Shown here piece after piece: positions 1 to 6,214 of a DNA stretch of 13,561 bases. Source of the stretch: JBBQSU01 sp038234815 (lineage in GTDB: Bacteria; Planctomycetota; Phycisphaerae; Tepidisphaerales; Tepidisphaeraceae). The translations under genes were made by a program, and so were the position numbers. Every line of letters starts with the position of its first letter. The first letter of the stretch is position 1. Under the pieces are notes generated by a model, which was not told the origin of the DNA, ran no database searches, and saw nothing but the letters and a program-made list of their open reading frames with translations. The stretch covers positions 1 to 13,561 of the forward strand of contig JBBQSU010000094.1 in the NCBI GenBank assembly GCA_038234815.1. The letters are read 5' to 3'.

Positions 1-209
1 CCATCCCGGCGGAGGTCCGCGAAATCGGGATCGTGGGTTTTCTTGAGGAGGTCATCGGCCTTGCCTCGGCCGAGGTAGTTGACCGCTTCACAGCCTGTCA
101 GGAGCGATATCAGGAGCAGCGCGCCAAGTACACGCGGGCAGGTCGAGCCGGACCGGATAAGAACTCCTGGCCGTCTCTGATTTTGTAAAGCTTCATAAGC
201 GGTGGGCAT
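1..209 (-). CDS. Putative lipoprotein, N-terminal part (cut by window edge)
   Basis: This minus-strand reading frame has no stop from an ATG at 209 to the window edge, giving 69 visible residues. It starts MPTAYEALQ and has a basic stretch, then a hydrophobic core (VLGALLLISLL), then the lipobox LTGC with Cys40. This is a textbook signal-peptidase II site, so the mature protein should be lipidated at Cys40 and exported. After the Cys the sequence is charged (GRGKADDLLKKTHDPDF) and I recognise no domain. The n-region before the hydrophobic core is long (about 26 residues), so a start downstream of 209 is possible, but no other in-frame ATG precedes the core. The gene begins 17 bp after the murI stop on the same strand and is probably the last visible member of that operon. 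The function is unknown. An envelope role is inferred only from the lipobox and from murI next door. Confidence 0.72.
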   Translation of the reverse strand, partial: MPTAYEALQNQRRPGVLIRSGSTCPRVLGALLLISLLTGCEAVNYLGRGKADDLLKKTHDPDFADLRRD

Positions 210-226
210 TTCTGCATTATCCTAAA

Positions 227-1096
227 CTAAACCGCTTCACGAATTAGCGTCGAGGAAAACTCGATCCGCGTCAGTTCTTCCGGCGAAATCCACGTCGGCT
301 GGGCGATGGCCGCACCAAGAAACCGCTTGGCGATGACGGCGAACCTCGGTGAATCGTCGGTCACAAAACACCGGAGCGACGGCTCGGCGGTGGTCGACGG
401 CCTCAGCAAGTGTGATGCTGTGAGCCTGCGGGCCACATCTTCGGCGCACAGTTGGGCCGAGTCAATGACGCAAGTGTTGGGGCCGGCCAGACGCTCGATT
501 GCGCCCTTCAGGATCGGGTAATGCGTGCAGCCCAGCAGCAGGACGTCAAGTTGGCGATCCAGCAGTGGCTGGAGATATTGCTTGAGCGCCAGTTGCACCA
601 GCGGATCGGATTCAGTGCGCCCTTCTTCGATAATTGGCACGAGCAGGGGGGTGGCCCGCAGGAGCAGGCGGGCGATGTGCCTGCGGCGATGGATGGCTTT
701 TTCGTATTCCTTGGAGCGGATAGTCGCTTCGGTGGCGATGATGCCGATGAGCGGGTTGTCCTTGGTGCCGGCTGCTGCGGCTGCCGCCTTGGCGCCAGGT
801 TCGATCACGCCGCTAATGCTCAATGCCGGAAACGCCGCGCGCAGGCTCGGCAAAGCCAAGGCGGTGGCGGTGTTGCAGGCGATCACGACATGCTTGGGAT
901 CAAACCGGCGAAGGTATGTGATGATCTGTTTGACGAAAAGGCTTACGGTCGCTGCGGATTTCGAGCCATAAGGCAGTCGAGCGGTGTCGCCGAAATAGAG
1001 GACGTCTTCGTGCGGCAGGACCGCCCGCATGGCTCGAACCACCGTCAGCCCGCCCAATCCACTGTCGATCACGGCGATGGGGCAATCGGTTCGCAT
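227..1096 (-). CDS. murI: Glutamate racemase MurI
   Basis: MurI interconverts L- and D-glutamate in the cytoplasm without cofactor and supplies D-Glu for the peptidoglycan stem peptide. In the 289-aa form the N-terminal IAVIDSGLGGLTV motif (Asp11, Ser12) and the GDTARLPYGSKS motif (residues 37-48) are present. The two catalytic cysteines are Cys74 in ACNTATA and Cys190 in LGCTHYP. Length is close to the family norm of about 260-290. I chose the ATG at 1096 because it leaves six residues before the DSG block, as in known MurI proteins. A TTG at 1144 in the same frame would add 16 basic residues. It has an AGG seven bases upstream that overlaps the stop of the preceding gene, so a coupled TTG start cannot be excluded. 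The gene lies between a metallophosphoesterase upstream and a lipoprotein downstream, all on the minus strand. Family assignment is very secure. Confidence 0.96.
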   Translation of the reverse strand: MRTDCPIAVIDSGLGGLTVVRAMRAVLPHEDVLYFGDTARLPYGSKSAATVSLFVKQIITYLRRFDPKHVVIACNTATALALPSLRAAFPALSISGVIEPGAKAAAAAAGTKDNPLIGIIATEATIRSKEYEKAIHRRRHIARLLLRATPLLVPIIEEGRTESDPLVQLALKQYLQPLLDRQLDVLLLGCTHYPILKGAIERLAGPNTCVIDSAQLCAEDVARRLTASHLLRPSTTAEPSLRCFVTDDSPRFAVIAKRFLGAAIAQPTWISPEELTRIEFSSTLIREAV

Positions 1097-1148
1097 AAAT
1101 CGGTTATCGGACCTACCGCCGGGCTTTCTTGAAATTTTTCTCAAAATT

Positions 1149-2006
1149 TTACCTGGGCACGGCTTTTAGCCGGATTTCGACGACTTCGGCGGGGCAAAAC
1201 AGCCGCAGCGGCCATGTCGAAAATCCGAATCCTCGTGTGACGCACAGCCATGTATCGTTCAGTCGATGAACACCTCGGCAATAGCGTCGCGGGAGCGAAT
1301 CGTTGCGCTTGGGAGCATAACCGAAGGGGAGGCAGACCTGGCCACCATGCGTGTGGCCGGCGAGGATCAGGTCGGGGCGCAAGTGGCCGATTTGCAGGAT
1401 GGCATCAGGGAAATGACTCATCACGACGCGTAATACATCAGCCTTACGATCGGGGATGCCGGCTAGGAACTCCGGAGTGAGCAGCGCGCGGTTCATGCCC
1501 GGCAGGCCGATCAATTCGATGGAACTGTCGCCGACGGCAGCGGTGGTTCGCTCGCCGTCAATCAGGCGCACGGCTGAATTTTCGATAGGCGCGCCGAAGA
1601 GATTGATGTCGTGGTTTCCGCGGATACCGAAAATACCGTATCGGGCTGTCAGCCCGGACAAAAAGCGTTCGAGACAGGGCAGGGTGGGCTTGGGATCATA
1701 CTTGCTCTCAACATAATCACCGGTGAGCAGCAGGAGATCGGGAGGTTCGATCCTGAGGCGGGCGTGGAACGCGTCGTAAGTCGTCGACCAGTTGGGGCGC
1801 AGGTGCAGATCGGACAAGTGGAGGATGCGGACGCCGTCGAGCGCCTGCGTCATGCCGGGAATTTCCAGTTCCACGACGTTCCATTCTAGCCCGCGGGGAT
1901 GACGCCATTGAATCCAGGGTCCGCGCACCGGCCGATGATGGCGCATTTGCGGGGGCAGGCCGGGCATTTCCGTCGAAGTTTGCGGCTCGGGGTGGTCGAT
2001 ACTCAT
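1149..2006 (-). CDS. Calcineurin-like metallophosphoesterase (YaeI/YkuE type)
   Basis: This is a 285-aa binuclear-metal phosphoesterase. The metal ligand motifs appear in order: DLH (Asp66, His68), GDY (Asp97), GNHD (Asn131, His132), SHFPD (His198) and GHTHGGQ (His218, His220). The LSDLHL and AGHTHGGQVCLPFG blocks are typical of the YaeI/YkuE branch, whose members act as phosphodiesterases at or near the envelope. The substrate here cannot be read from the sequence. Relatives often carry an N-terminal membrane helix or Tat signal. This one has a hydrophilic, proline-rich N-terminus of about 55 residues and no obvious export signal, so it is probably cytosolic. It starts at ATG 2006 without a clear Shine-Dalgarno sequence. 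The TAA stop is only 2-4 bases from the possible TTG start of murI, and otherwise about 50 bp before its ATG, so co-transcription with murI is likely. The family is certain and the biological role is not. Confidence 0.93.
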   Translation of the reverse strand: MSIDHPEPQTSTEMPGLPPQMRHHRPVRGPWIQWRHPRGLEWNVVELEIPGMTQALDGVRILHLSDLHLRPNWSTTYDAFHARLRIEPPDLLLLTGDYVESKYDPKPTLPCLERFLSGLTARYGIFGIRGNHDINLFGAPIENSAVRLIDGERTTAAVGDSSIELIGLPGMNRALLTPEFLAGIPDRKADVLRVVMSHFPDAILQIGHLRPDLILAGHTHGGQVCLPFGYAPKRNDSLPRRYCRGVHRLNDTWLCVTRGFGFSTWPLRLFCPAEVVEIRLKAVPR

Positions 2007-2135
2007 GGCATTCTGCTATCGGACGTGAGTTGGGAAGGTGTACAATTGTTGATGCCGCAGACTTCGTCTGTATAATAGGATAACTTGTTTGATGGGACGT
2101 TATAACGGCCTCGTTTCCTTCCGCGAATTGTCGGC
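2007..2135. promoter_or_regulatory. Divergent intergenic regulatory region
   Basis: This 129-bp gap separates the divergent metallophosphoesterase and the 2136 gene. It is more AT-rich than its surroundings and holds the one clear sigma70-like promoter for the plus strand (separate entry). The -10 box overlaps TATTAT on the minus strand (2077-2072), which could serve the leftward operon, but I see no convincing minus-strand -35. No Shine-Dalgarno is evident before either start codon. Confidence 0.6.
2049..2076 (+). promoter_or_regulatory. Sigma70-like promoter for the 2136-3578 gene pair
   Basis: A TTGATG -35 box (2049-2054) is followed by a 16-bp spacer and a perfect TATAAT -10 box (2071-2076). 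The start of transcription would be near 2083, leaving an untranslated leader of about 53 bases before ATG 2136. The spacer contains a small inverted repeat, CAGAC-TTC-GTCTG (2058-2070), abutting the -10 box. It could be an operator, but its short arms make chance plausible. Confidence 0.6.
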
Positions 2136-2573
2136 ATGACAAAAGGCTTCACACAACGCGCGATTCTGGTGGGCCTGTGGCTGAACGCAGGGCTGCTTCT
2201 GTGCATCCTGATGACAACTCTTTCACGATATAACGCGCTTCCTTCGCTTTTGCCTGCGGCCTTCGCGCAGTCGCAGGCACCGATTGCCGGCGGGGCGGGC
2301 GTGTTTGTGATGCCGGCGCAGTTTTCACCCAATACTTGGGGCTGCTATTTGCTCGATGTGGATTCCCAAACGCTTGCCGCGTACCAGTTTTATCCCGGCG
2401 AGAAGCAGCTGCGATTTGTCGCCGCCCGGACGTATCGCTTTGATCGGCGGATGACGAATTTCAATACTCTGCCTTCGCCAAGTGATATGAAAGACGTGGT
2501 AGAAAAGCAGCAACAGGAACTAAGAAATAATCCGAATTCTCAGCCGGTTAAGCCTGAGGCTCCGGCCAACTGA
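2136..2573 (+). CDS. Uncharacterised exported or membrane-anchored protein
   Basis: This is a 145-aa protein that I cannot assign to a named family. It has a short basic N-terminus (MTKGFTQR), a hydrophobic helix of about 18 residues (AILVGLWLNAGLLLCILM) and a spacer ending AAFAQSQ that resembles a signal-peptidase I site. It is therefore either secreted with a long signal peptide or held by an N-terminal anchor. The middle section (residues about 60-110) is compact and rich in aromatics (NTWGCYLLDVDSQTL, AAYQFYPGEKQLRFV) and looks like a small beta-rich domain. The C-terminus is a charged helix (MKDVVEKQQQEL) with a Pro-rich tail. ATG 2136 follows a good promoter but no obvious Shine-Dalgarno. 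The next gene begins 21 bp after the stop, so the two are probably an operon. From memory, similar proteins sit in other planctomycete genomes; this could not be checked here. Confidence 0.82.
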   Translation: MTKGFTQRAILVGLWLNAGLLLCILMTTLSRYNALPSLLPAAFAQSQAPIAGGAGVFVMPAQFSPNTWGCYLLDVDSQTLAAYQFYPGEKQLRFVAARTYRFDRRMTNFNTLPSPSDMKDVVEKQQQELRNNPNSQPVKPEAPAN

Positions 2574-2594
2574 ACCCATTGGAGTACCCCTGTC

Positions 2595-3578
2595 ATGGCA
2601 AAGATGTTCTATACGCTCGACGAAACCAAGCAGACCCTTGGCAAGAACGAGGAAGAGATCAAGCAATTTACGCGTGAAGGCAAACTCCGCGAGTTCCGAG
2701 ACGGCCCGCGGCTCATGTTTAAGGCCGACCAGGTGGACGCGCTCCGCAGTAGTGTCACGGGTGACGCGATCAATCTTGGCCCTTCAGATAGCGGCAGCCC
2801 CATCGGTCTGGCAGACAGCAAGGGTGGCAGCGGGATCAGTTTGTCGGAGATTTCCGGTTCCGGGCTTGGCTCGGGCATCGGCTCTGGTGCCGCCGGGGGC
2901 GGATCAGGCATGATGAATCTAAAGGACGACACGGCCTTGGCCGCCGACCTGGGACTGTCGGGATCGATGGGCGGGGTGCCTTCACCGGCGCGCGGCGGTG
3001 CCCAGAGTGGCACGGGGCTGTCGGGCACGTCCACCGGCAGCCGGGTAGGCATCAACGTTTTTGGCGATGAATCTCCCGAAAAAATCGACCCCATGGCCCA
3101 GACGAGCGTCTCGCCGGCTATGAACAGCGGAGTGGATTTGAGCCTTGACGCCATAGGTTCTGGCTCGGGCCTGCTCGATCTGACTCGTGAAAGTGACGAC
3201 ACCAGCCTGGGCAGTGTGCTCGACGAAATTAACCCCGGTGCGCGCAAAGCTAGTGCTGGTGGTGGTGGAATGAACGTGCCGGAGGTGGACGACATGCCCG
3301 AACCGCGTGGCGGGGTGGTTCGCTCGGCTATGCCGGTTGCCATGGAACGCCCCGACCCTTTGGCCCCCGCCTTCGGTGGCGCGGCTTTGGGCGCCGCAGC
3401 GGTCGTGCTCTTCGGCGTGTTTGCGCTAATGGCCTCGGTCATTGGCAGTTGGCCGCAGGTCATCAAAGACCTATATGAAATGGGCAAGACCAGCATGATT
3501 ATGATCGGCGCGATCGCGCTGGTCGTCCCGGTGGTCTTCTTCTTTGTCGGACTGATCCTTGGCAAAATCGCCCGGTGA
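2595..3578 (+). CDS. MerR/excisionase-like HTH protein with Gly/Ser linker and C-terminal membrane helices
   Basis: This 327-aa protein has three parts. Residues 1-54 resemble the helix-turn-helix of MerR/excisionase (HTH_17) proteins: YTLDETKQTLGKNEEEI, then a REGKLREFRDGPRLMF wing, then DQVDAL. Residues 55-255 are a low-complexity linker rich in Gly and Ser (GSGLGSGIGSG) with acidic-hydrophobic islands such as SGLLDLTRESDDTSLGSV around residue 191. The C-terminus has two predicted membrane helices, about 260-284 and 299-323, separated by a short polar loop (PQVIKDLYEMGKTS). The protein would sit in the inner membrane with the HTH domain in the cytoplasm. Whether it binds DNA is unknown. The HTH lacks obvious extra basic residues and may be used for protein contacts. 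A GGAG at 2585-2588 lies six bases before ATG 2595. It follows the 2136 gene by 21 bp, which argues for a shared transcript. A 318-aa antisense frame is only a shadow of the Gly/Ser codons. Confidence 0.85.
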   Translation: MAKMFYTLDETKQTLGKNEEEIKQFTREGKLREFRDGPRLMFKADQVDALRSSVTGDAINLGPSDSGSPIGLADSKGGSGISLSEISGSGLGSGIGSGAAGGGSGMMNLKDDTALAADLGLSGSMGGVPSPARGGAQSGTGLSGTSTGSRVGINVFGDESPEKIDPMAQTSVSPAMNSGVDLSLDAIGSGSGLLDLTRESDDTSLGSVLDEINPGARKASAGGGGMNVPEVDDMPEPRGGVVRSAMPVAMERPDPLAPAFGGAALGAAAVVLFGVFALMASVIGSWPQVIKDLYEMGKTSMIMIGAIALVVPVVFFFVGLILGKIAR

Positions 3579-3852
3579 GGGCACGATCGTCCATAGGCTC
3601 GGTCGCTCCGAAAAAGTCGAAAATGCCCTTCCTGGCAATTCCGTCGAAATTGCGCGTCGGTCTATTGCATTTCTGGATTGCCACTGCAGAATATGCGCAT
3701 CGGGTACAGGAAGTGCCTGCTTCTGAAGGCGACATGGAATGTCGATGCGAATCGAAAACCCTCTGCAAAATGTCGAACTCAGCAACCGCTCGGACCAGCG
3801 GTTTATCGCCGGTGGCCATCCGGCTCAACCATTCACCGCAAGGAGGCCTTAC
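3579..3852 (+). promoter_or_regulatory. 274-bp non-coding leader with tandem hairpins upstream of the OmpA-like gene
   Basis: No credible gene is seen here; the upstream extension of the OmpA frame is rejected because of the strong ribosome site at 3840. Two adjacent inverted repeats lie near the 3' end. One is AACCGCT (3784-3790) with AGCGGTT (3797-3803) around a 6-base loop. The other is GCCGG (3808-3812) with CCGGC (3820-3824) around a 7-base loop. The first is followed by only TTT, so it is at best a weak terminator for the gene ending at 3578. Both end shortly before the Shine-Dalgarno. The motif GTCGAAA occurs twice (3616 and 3643). I could not identify a convincing promoter, although one must lie here or upstream. 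Confidence 0.5.
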
Positions 3853-4776
3853 ATGGCACGTGTTCACCAATGGATTGGGATCTTGGCGATCAGCCTGGCA
3901 ACCGTCGGCTGCGTGACCCAGGAAAAGTACGCCGCACTCAAGCTCGAGCGCGATCAACTGGCCGGACGACTGTCCGACGCCGAAGGCAAAGTGGACGCCG
4001 CTACCCGCGACGCCCAGGCCTATCGCGATCAGTTAGCCGCCGTCGGCAACGGTGGCAACGCCAGCGCTGCCATGATCTCCAGCCAGGCGCAGCAGCTCTC
4101 CGACATGCAGAAGCAGTTGGACGCCGCCAACACCCGCTATGCTGAAGCCATGGGCAAGGTCGGTCAGATTGGCACGCAGCTTTCCCCCGCGCTCACCAAT
4201 GAACTCAGCGCCTTCGCCCAGGCGAATCCTGATCTGGTCGAATTCGATTCGGCCAAGGGGCTGGTGAAGTTCAAGAGCGACGTCACCTTCGCGCCGGGAT
4301 CGGCGGTCGTGACCGACAAGGCCCGCGACGTGATCGGTCGCTTCAGCGAAATTCTCAACACCCCTGCGGCCAATGGTTATGAACTGATGGTGGCCGGCCA
4401 TACGGACAACGCGAAAGTCGCCAATCCCGCGACGATCTCGGCCGGACACAAGGACAACTGGTATCTGTCAGCCCATCGCGCCATTGCGGTGGCTGCGGAA
4501 TTGTTCAACCACCGCGTGAGCAGCAATCGGCTGTCCGTCGCGGGATTTGCCGATCAGCGTCCGGTGGCGAGCAACTCGTCGGATTCGGGCCGGGCGCAGA
4601 ACCGCCGCGTGGAAGTGCTGATCCTGCCGACCACCGTTCGTGGAACAACGGGCGCGACTAGCGGGTTCTCCACCTCGTCGGAAAGGCCGACACCACCGAA
4701 GAAGGCTGCCCCGATGAACATGAACAAGGATATGCCCGCCGGCGAGACGCACACGATGCCCGGGGCAAACAAATAA
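3853..4776 (+). CDS. OmpA/Pal-like peptidoglycan-binding lipoprotein
   Basis: This 307-aa protein likely ties the outer membrane to peptidoglycan. Residues 1-20 are a short signal peptide ending ATVGC. Cys20 is the probable lipidation site, although Thr at -3 is atypical for a lipobox. Residues about 22-105 are Ala-, Gln- and Asp-rich heptads that look like a coiled coil. Residues about 130-258 form the OmpA domain, with AGHTDN (Asp185), NWYLSAHRA (Arg209) and QNRRVEV (Arg251, Arg252), the positions that contact diaminopimelate in the family. A Thr/Ser/Pro-rich tail of about 48 residues ends the protein. ATG 3853 was chosen because a perfect AAGGAGG (3840-3846) lies six bases upstream and the signal peptide starts there. 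A longer in-frame start at 3739 adds 38 residues with no signal. A strong intrinsic terminator follows, so the gene looks monocistronic. It could equally be called a Pal homologue, but no tol genes are nearby. Confidence 0.93.
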   Translation: MARVHQWIGILAISLATVGCVTQEKYAALKLERDQLAGRLSDAEGKVDAATRDAQAYRDQLAAVGNGGNASAAMISSQAQQLSDMQKQLDAANTRYAEAMGKVGQIGTQLSPALTNELSAFAQANPDLVEFDSAKGLVKFKSDVTFAPGSAVVTDKARDVIGRFSEILNTPAANGYELMVAGHTDNAKVANPATISAGHKDNWYLSAHRAIAVAAELFNHRVSSNRLSVAGFADQRPVASNSSDSGRAQNRRVEVLILPTTVRGTTGATSGFSTSSERPTPPKKAAPMNMNKDMPAGETHTMPGANK

Positions 4777-4810
4777 TCGTCCCGGAAGATTTTGACCTTT
4801 GGCCAACGCC

Positions 4811-4847
4811 TGGCCCCGTGCGATAAATCGCTCGGGGCCATTTTGTT
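4811..4847 (+). terminator. Rho-independent terminator after the OmpA-like gene
   Basis: An 8-bp arm TGGCCCCG (4811-4818) pairs with CGGGGCCA (4833-4840). Inside it, after one T-T mismatch, GCGA pairs with TCGC around a TAAA loop. A T-rich tract, TTTTGTT, follows at 4841-4847. The structure begins 34 bp after the stop at 4776. An outer pair, GGCCAAC (4801-4807) and GTTGGCC (4845-4851), can extend the pairing. On the minus strand the tract reads AACAAAA before the stem, so termination is directional to the right. Confidence 0.88.
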
Positions 4848-4873
4848 GGCCTTTCGACTTAACGAAAAGGGCC

Positions 4874-4879
4874 TATACT
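4874..4879 (+). promoter_or_regulatory. Possible -10 box for the DUF4149-like gene
   Basis: TATACT lies eight bases before ATG 4888, just after the upstream terminator. The -35 is poor (TTTCGA at 4852-4857 with a 16-bp spacer). If used, transcription would start about 1-2 bases from the start codon, giving a nearly leaderless mRNA. The location between a terminator and a start codon is the main support. Confidence 0.35.
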
Positions 4880-4887
4880 TCCGAGCG

Positions 4888-5487
4888 ATGGCGTTTCAAA
4901 TCGTGCAAATTCTTTACTGGCTGGCGTTGGCGACGTGGTTTGGCGGGGTGCTGTTCGTCGCCATTGTAGCGCGGATCGTTCTGCGCAGCGTGAGCGAGGC
5001 AAAGCCAGTGTTGCCTGACGTGCTGAGTGTCAACCTCGACGGGCAGCACGGCACGCTCCTGGCCGGGCGGATCAACGAGAACATTCTCAAGTGGTTTTTA
5101 TCCGTCGAACTGACCTGCGCGGGACTGCTTCTGCTGACGATGCTCGCTCAGCCATCGGTGATCGATCTGACCGACAACAACGGCATCGCGGCGATTCTCC
5201 GCGCGATGCTGATGATCGGCGCGACGGGGATGGTGATGTACGACTGGTGGTTTGTCTGGCCAAGAATCCAACGCTCGCGCCAGCAATACCTGGATCACGC
5301 CGACGAACCGGAAACCGCCAATCCGGCGCTGGACGAATATGACCGTCAACAGCATCTAAGCGAAAATCTACTCGGCGCGGTCATCTTTCTGCTGCTGGGG
5401 ATCGTGCTGTTCAGCGGAAGCATTTCACCCAAGCGCGCCACCTCGGTGAGCCATGAAAGTAAGGAAAGCAGCGCAATCGTCAGATAA
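4888..5487 (+). CDS. DUF4149-like four-helix integral membrane protein
   Basis: This 199-aa membrane protein has about four hydrophobic helices: residues 5-29, 69-87, 100-122 and 160-179. The N-terminal YWLALATWFGGVLFVAIVA stretch and the helix ending MVMYDWWFVWPRI, followed by an Arg/Gln-rich loop, match my memory of the DUF4149 family, whose function is not known. I chose ATG 4888 because it places the first helix directly at the N-terminus. An in-frame start at 4792 would run through the terminator at 4811 and is rejected. No Shine-Dalgarno is visible. The last 35 bp overlap the start of nth, implying translational coupling. The C-terminal tail (residues 180-199) is hydrophilic and Ser-rich. 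The family match is moderate; the membrane topology is well supported. Confidence 0.8.
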   Translation: MAFQIVQILYWLALATWFGGVLFVAIVARIVLRSVSEAKPVLPDVLSVNLDGQHGTLLAGRINENILKWFLSVELTCAGLLLLTMLAQPSVIDLTDNNGIAAILRAMLMIGATGMVMYDWWFVWPRIQRSRQQYLDHADEPETANPALDEYDRQQHLSENLLGAVIFLLLGIVLFSGSISPKRATSVSHESKESSAIVR

Positions 5488-6190
5488 ACTTCGTCAGCGC
5501 GCGCGGATAATTTTGCGACTTTTGAAGCGCGAATATCCCGACGCGCGATGTAGTCTTGATTTTCACAATCCTCTCGAACTTCTCGTAGCCACGATCCTGT
5601 CAGCCCAGTGTACCGACGTGCGGGTGAACATCGTGACGCCGGCACTTTTTCAGAAATACGCCTCGGCCGCGGAGTTTGCGCGCTCCGACCCTGCGCAGTT
5701 AGAGCGCGACATCCAGTCAACTGGTTTTTTCAGGAACAAAGCCAAGAGCCTTCGGGCGATGGCTGCGGCGCTGATCGAGCGCCATGGCGGGCTGGTGCCG
5801 AACACGATGGACGAGCTGCAGGCGCTGGCTGGGGTTGGCCGGAAGACCGCCAACGTTGTCTTGGGCAATGCTTTTGACAAGAACGTGGGCGTGACGGTGG
5901 ATACGCACGTCACCCGGTTGTCCAACCGTCTGGGCTTTACCCGTCACAAGAGCGACGCGGCGAAAATAGAACGCGACCTGATGCAGCTCATTCCGCAGGA
6001 CGAATGGACGCTCTGGTCGCACCTGCTGATCGCCCATGGCCGAAGAATATGCCAGGCCCGCAAGCCCAAGTGCCCAGAATGTTTGCTGGCCGAGCATTGT
6101 CCCAAAATCGGAGTCGCGGGGGGCAAAAAGGTTCCGATCACGCCGATGATTCTTCGTTCAGGAAAAGCGCGCGGCCCTAGCTTGTCGTGA
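5453..6190 (+). CDS. nth: Endonuclease III (DNA glycosylase/AP lyase)
   Basis: Nth removes oxidised pyrimidines and cleaves the abasic site in base-excision repair. The 245-aa protein has the LLVATILSAQCTD helix (residues 43-55), the helix-hairpin-helix LQALAGVGRKTANVVLG (122-138) with the catalytic Lys131, and the VTVDTHV motif with Asp150. A C-X6-C-X2-C-X5-C cluster (Cys200, Cys207, Cys210, Cys216) binds a 4Fe-4S centre. All the key residues of the family are present. A basic tail of about 25 residues follows the cluster. The start at ATG 5453 lies inside the upstream membrane-protein gene by 35 bp, and a GGTGAG is close by. The gene ends 24 bp from the stop of the converging LOG gene, with no clear terminator between them. 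Confidence 0.96.
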   Translation: MKVRKAAQSSDKLRQRARIILRLLKREYPDARCSLDFHNPLELLVATILSAQCTDVRVNIVTPALFQKYASAAEFARSDPAQLERDIQSTGFFRNKAKSLRAMAAALIERHGGLVPNTMDELQALAGVGRKTANVVLGNAFDKNVGVTVDTHVTRLSNRLGFTRHKSDAAKIERDLMQLIPQDEWTLWSHLLIAHGRRICQARKPKCPECLLAEHCPKIGVAGGKKVPITPMILRSGKARGPSLS

Positions 6191-6214
6191 ATGCAAGGAA
6201 GCGAGTGGGCCGCC

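Noticed and set aside
452..1132. 226-aa plus-strand open frame
   Set aside because: It is antisense to murI, whose catalytic motifs are all present. The plus-strand product has no recognisable feature.
2609..3565. 318-aa minus-strand open frame
   Set aside because: It is antisense to the HTH-linker-membrane gene and arises from its Gly/Ser-rich codons. Its product is a Pro/Ser-rich sequence with no start site or domain.
3739..3852. 38-residue N-terminal extension of the OmpA-like lipoprotein
   Set aside because: It would bury the signal peptide, and the perfect Shine-Dalgarno at 3840 points to ATG 3853.
4033..4449. 138-aa minus-strand open frame
   Set aside because: It is antisense to the OmpA-like gene, whose domain motifs are clear.
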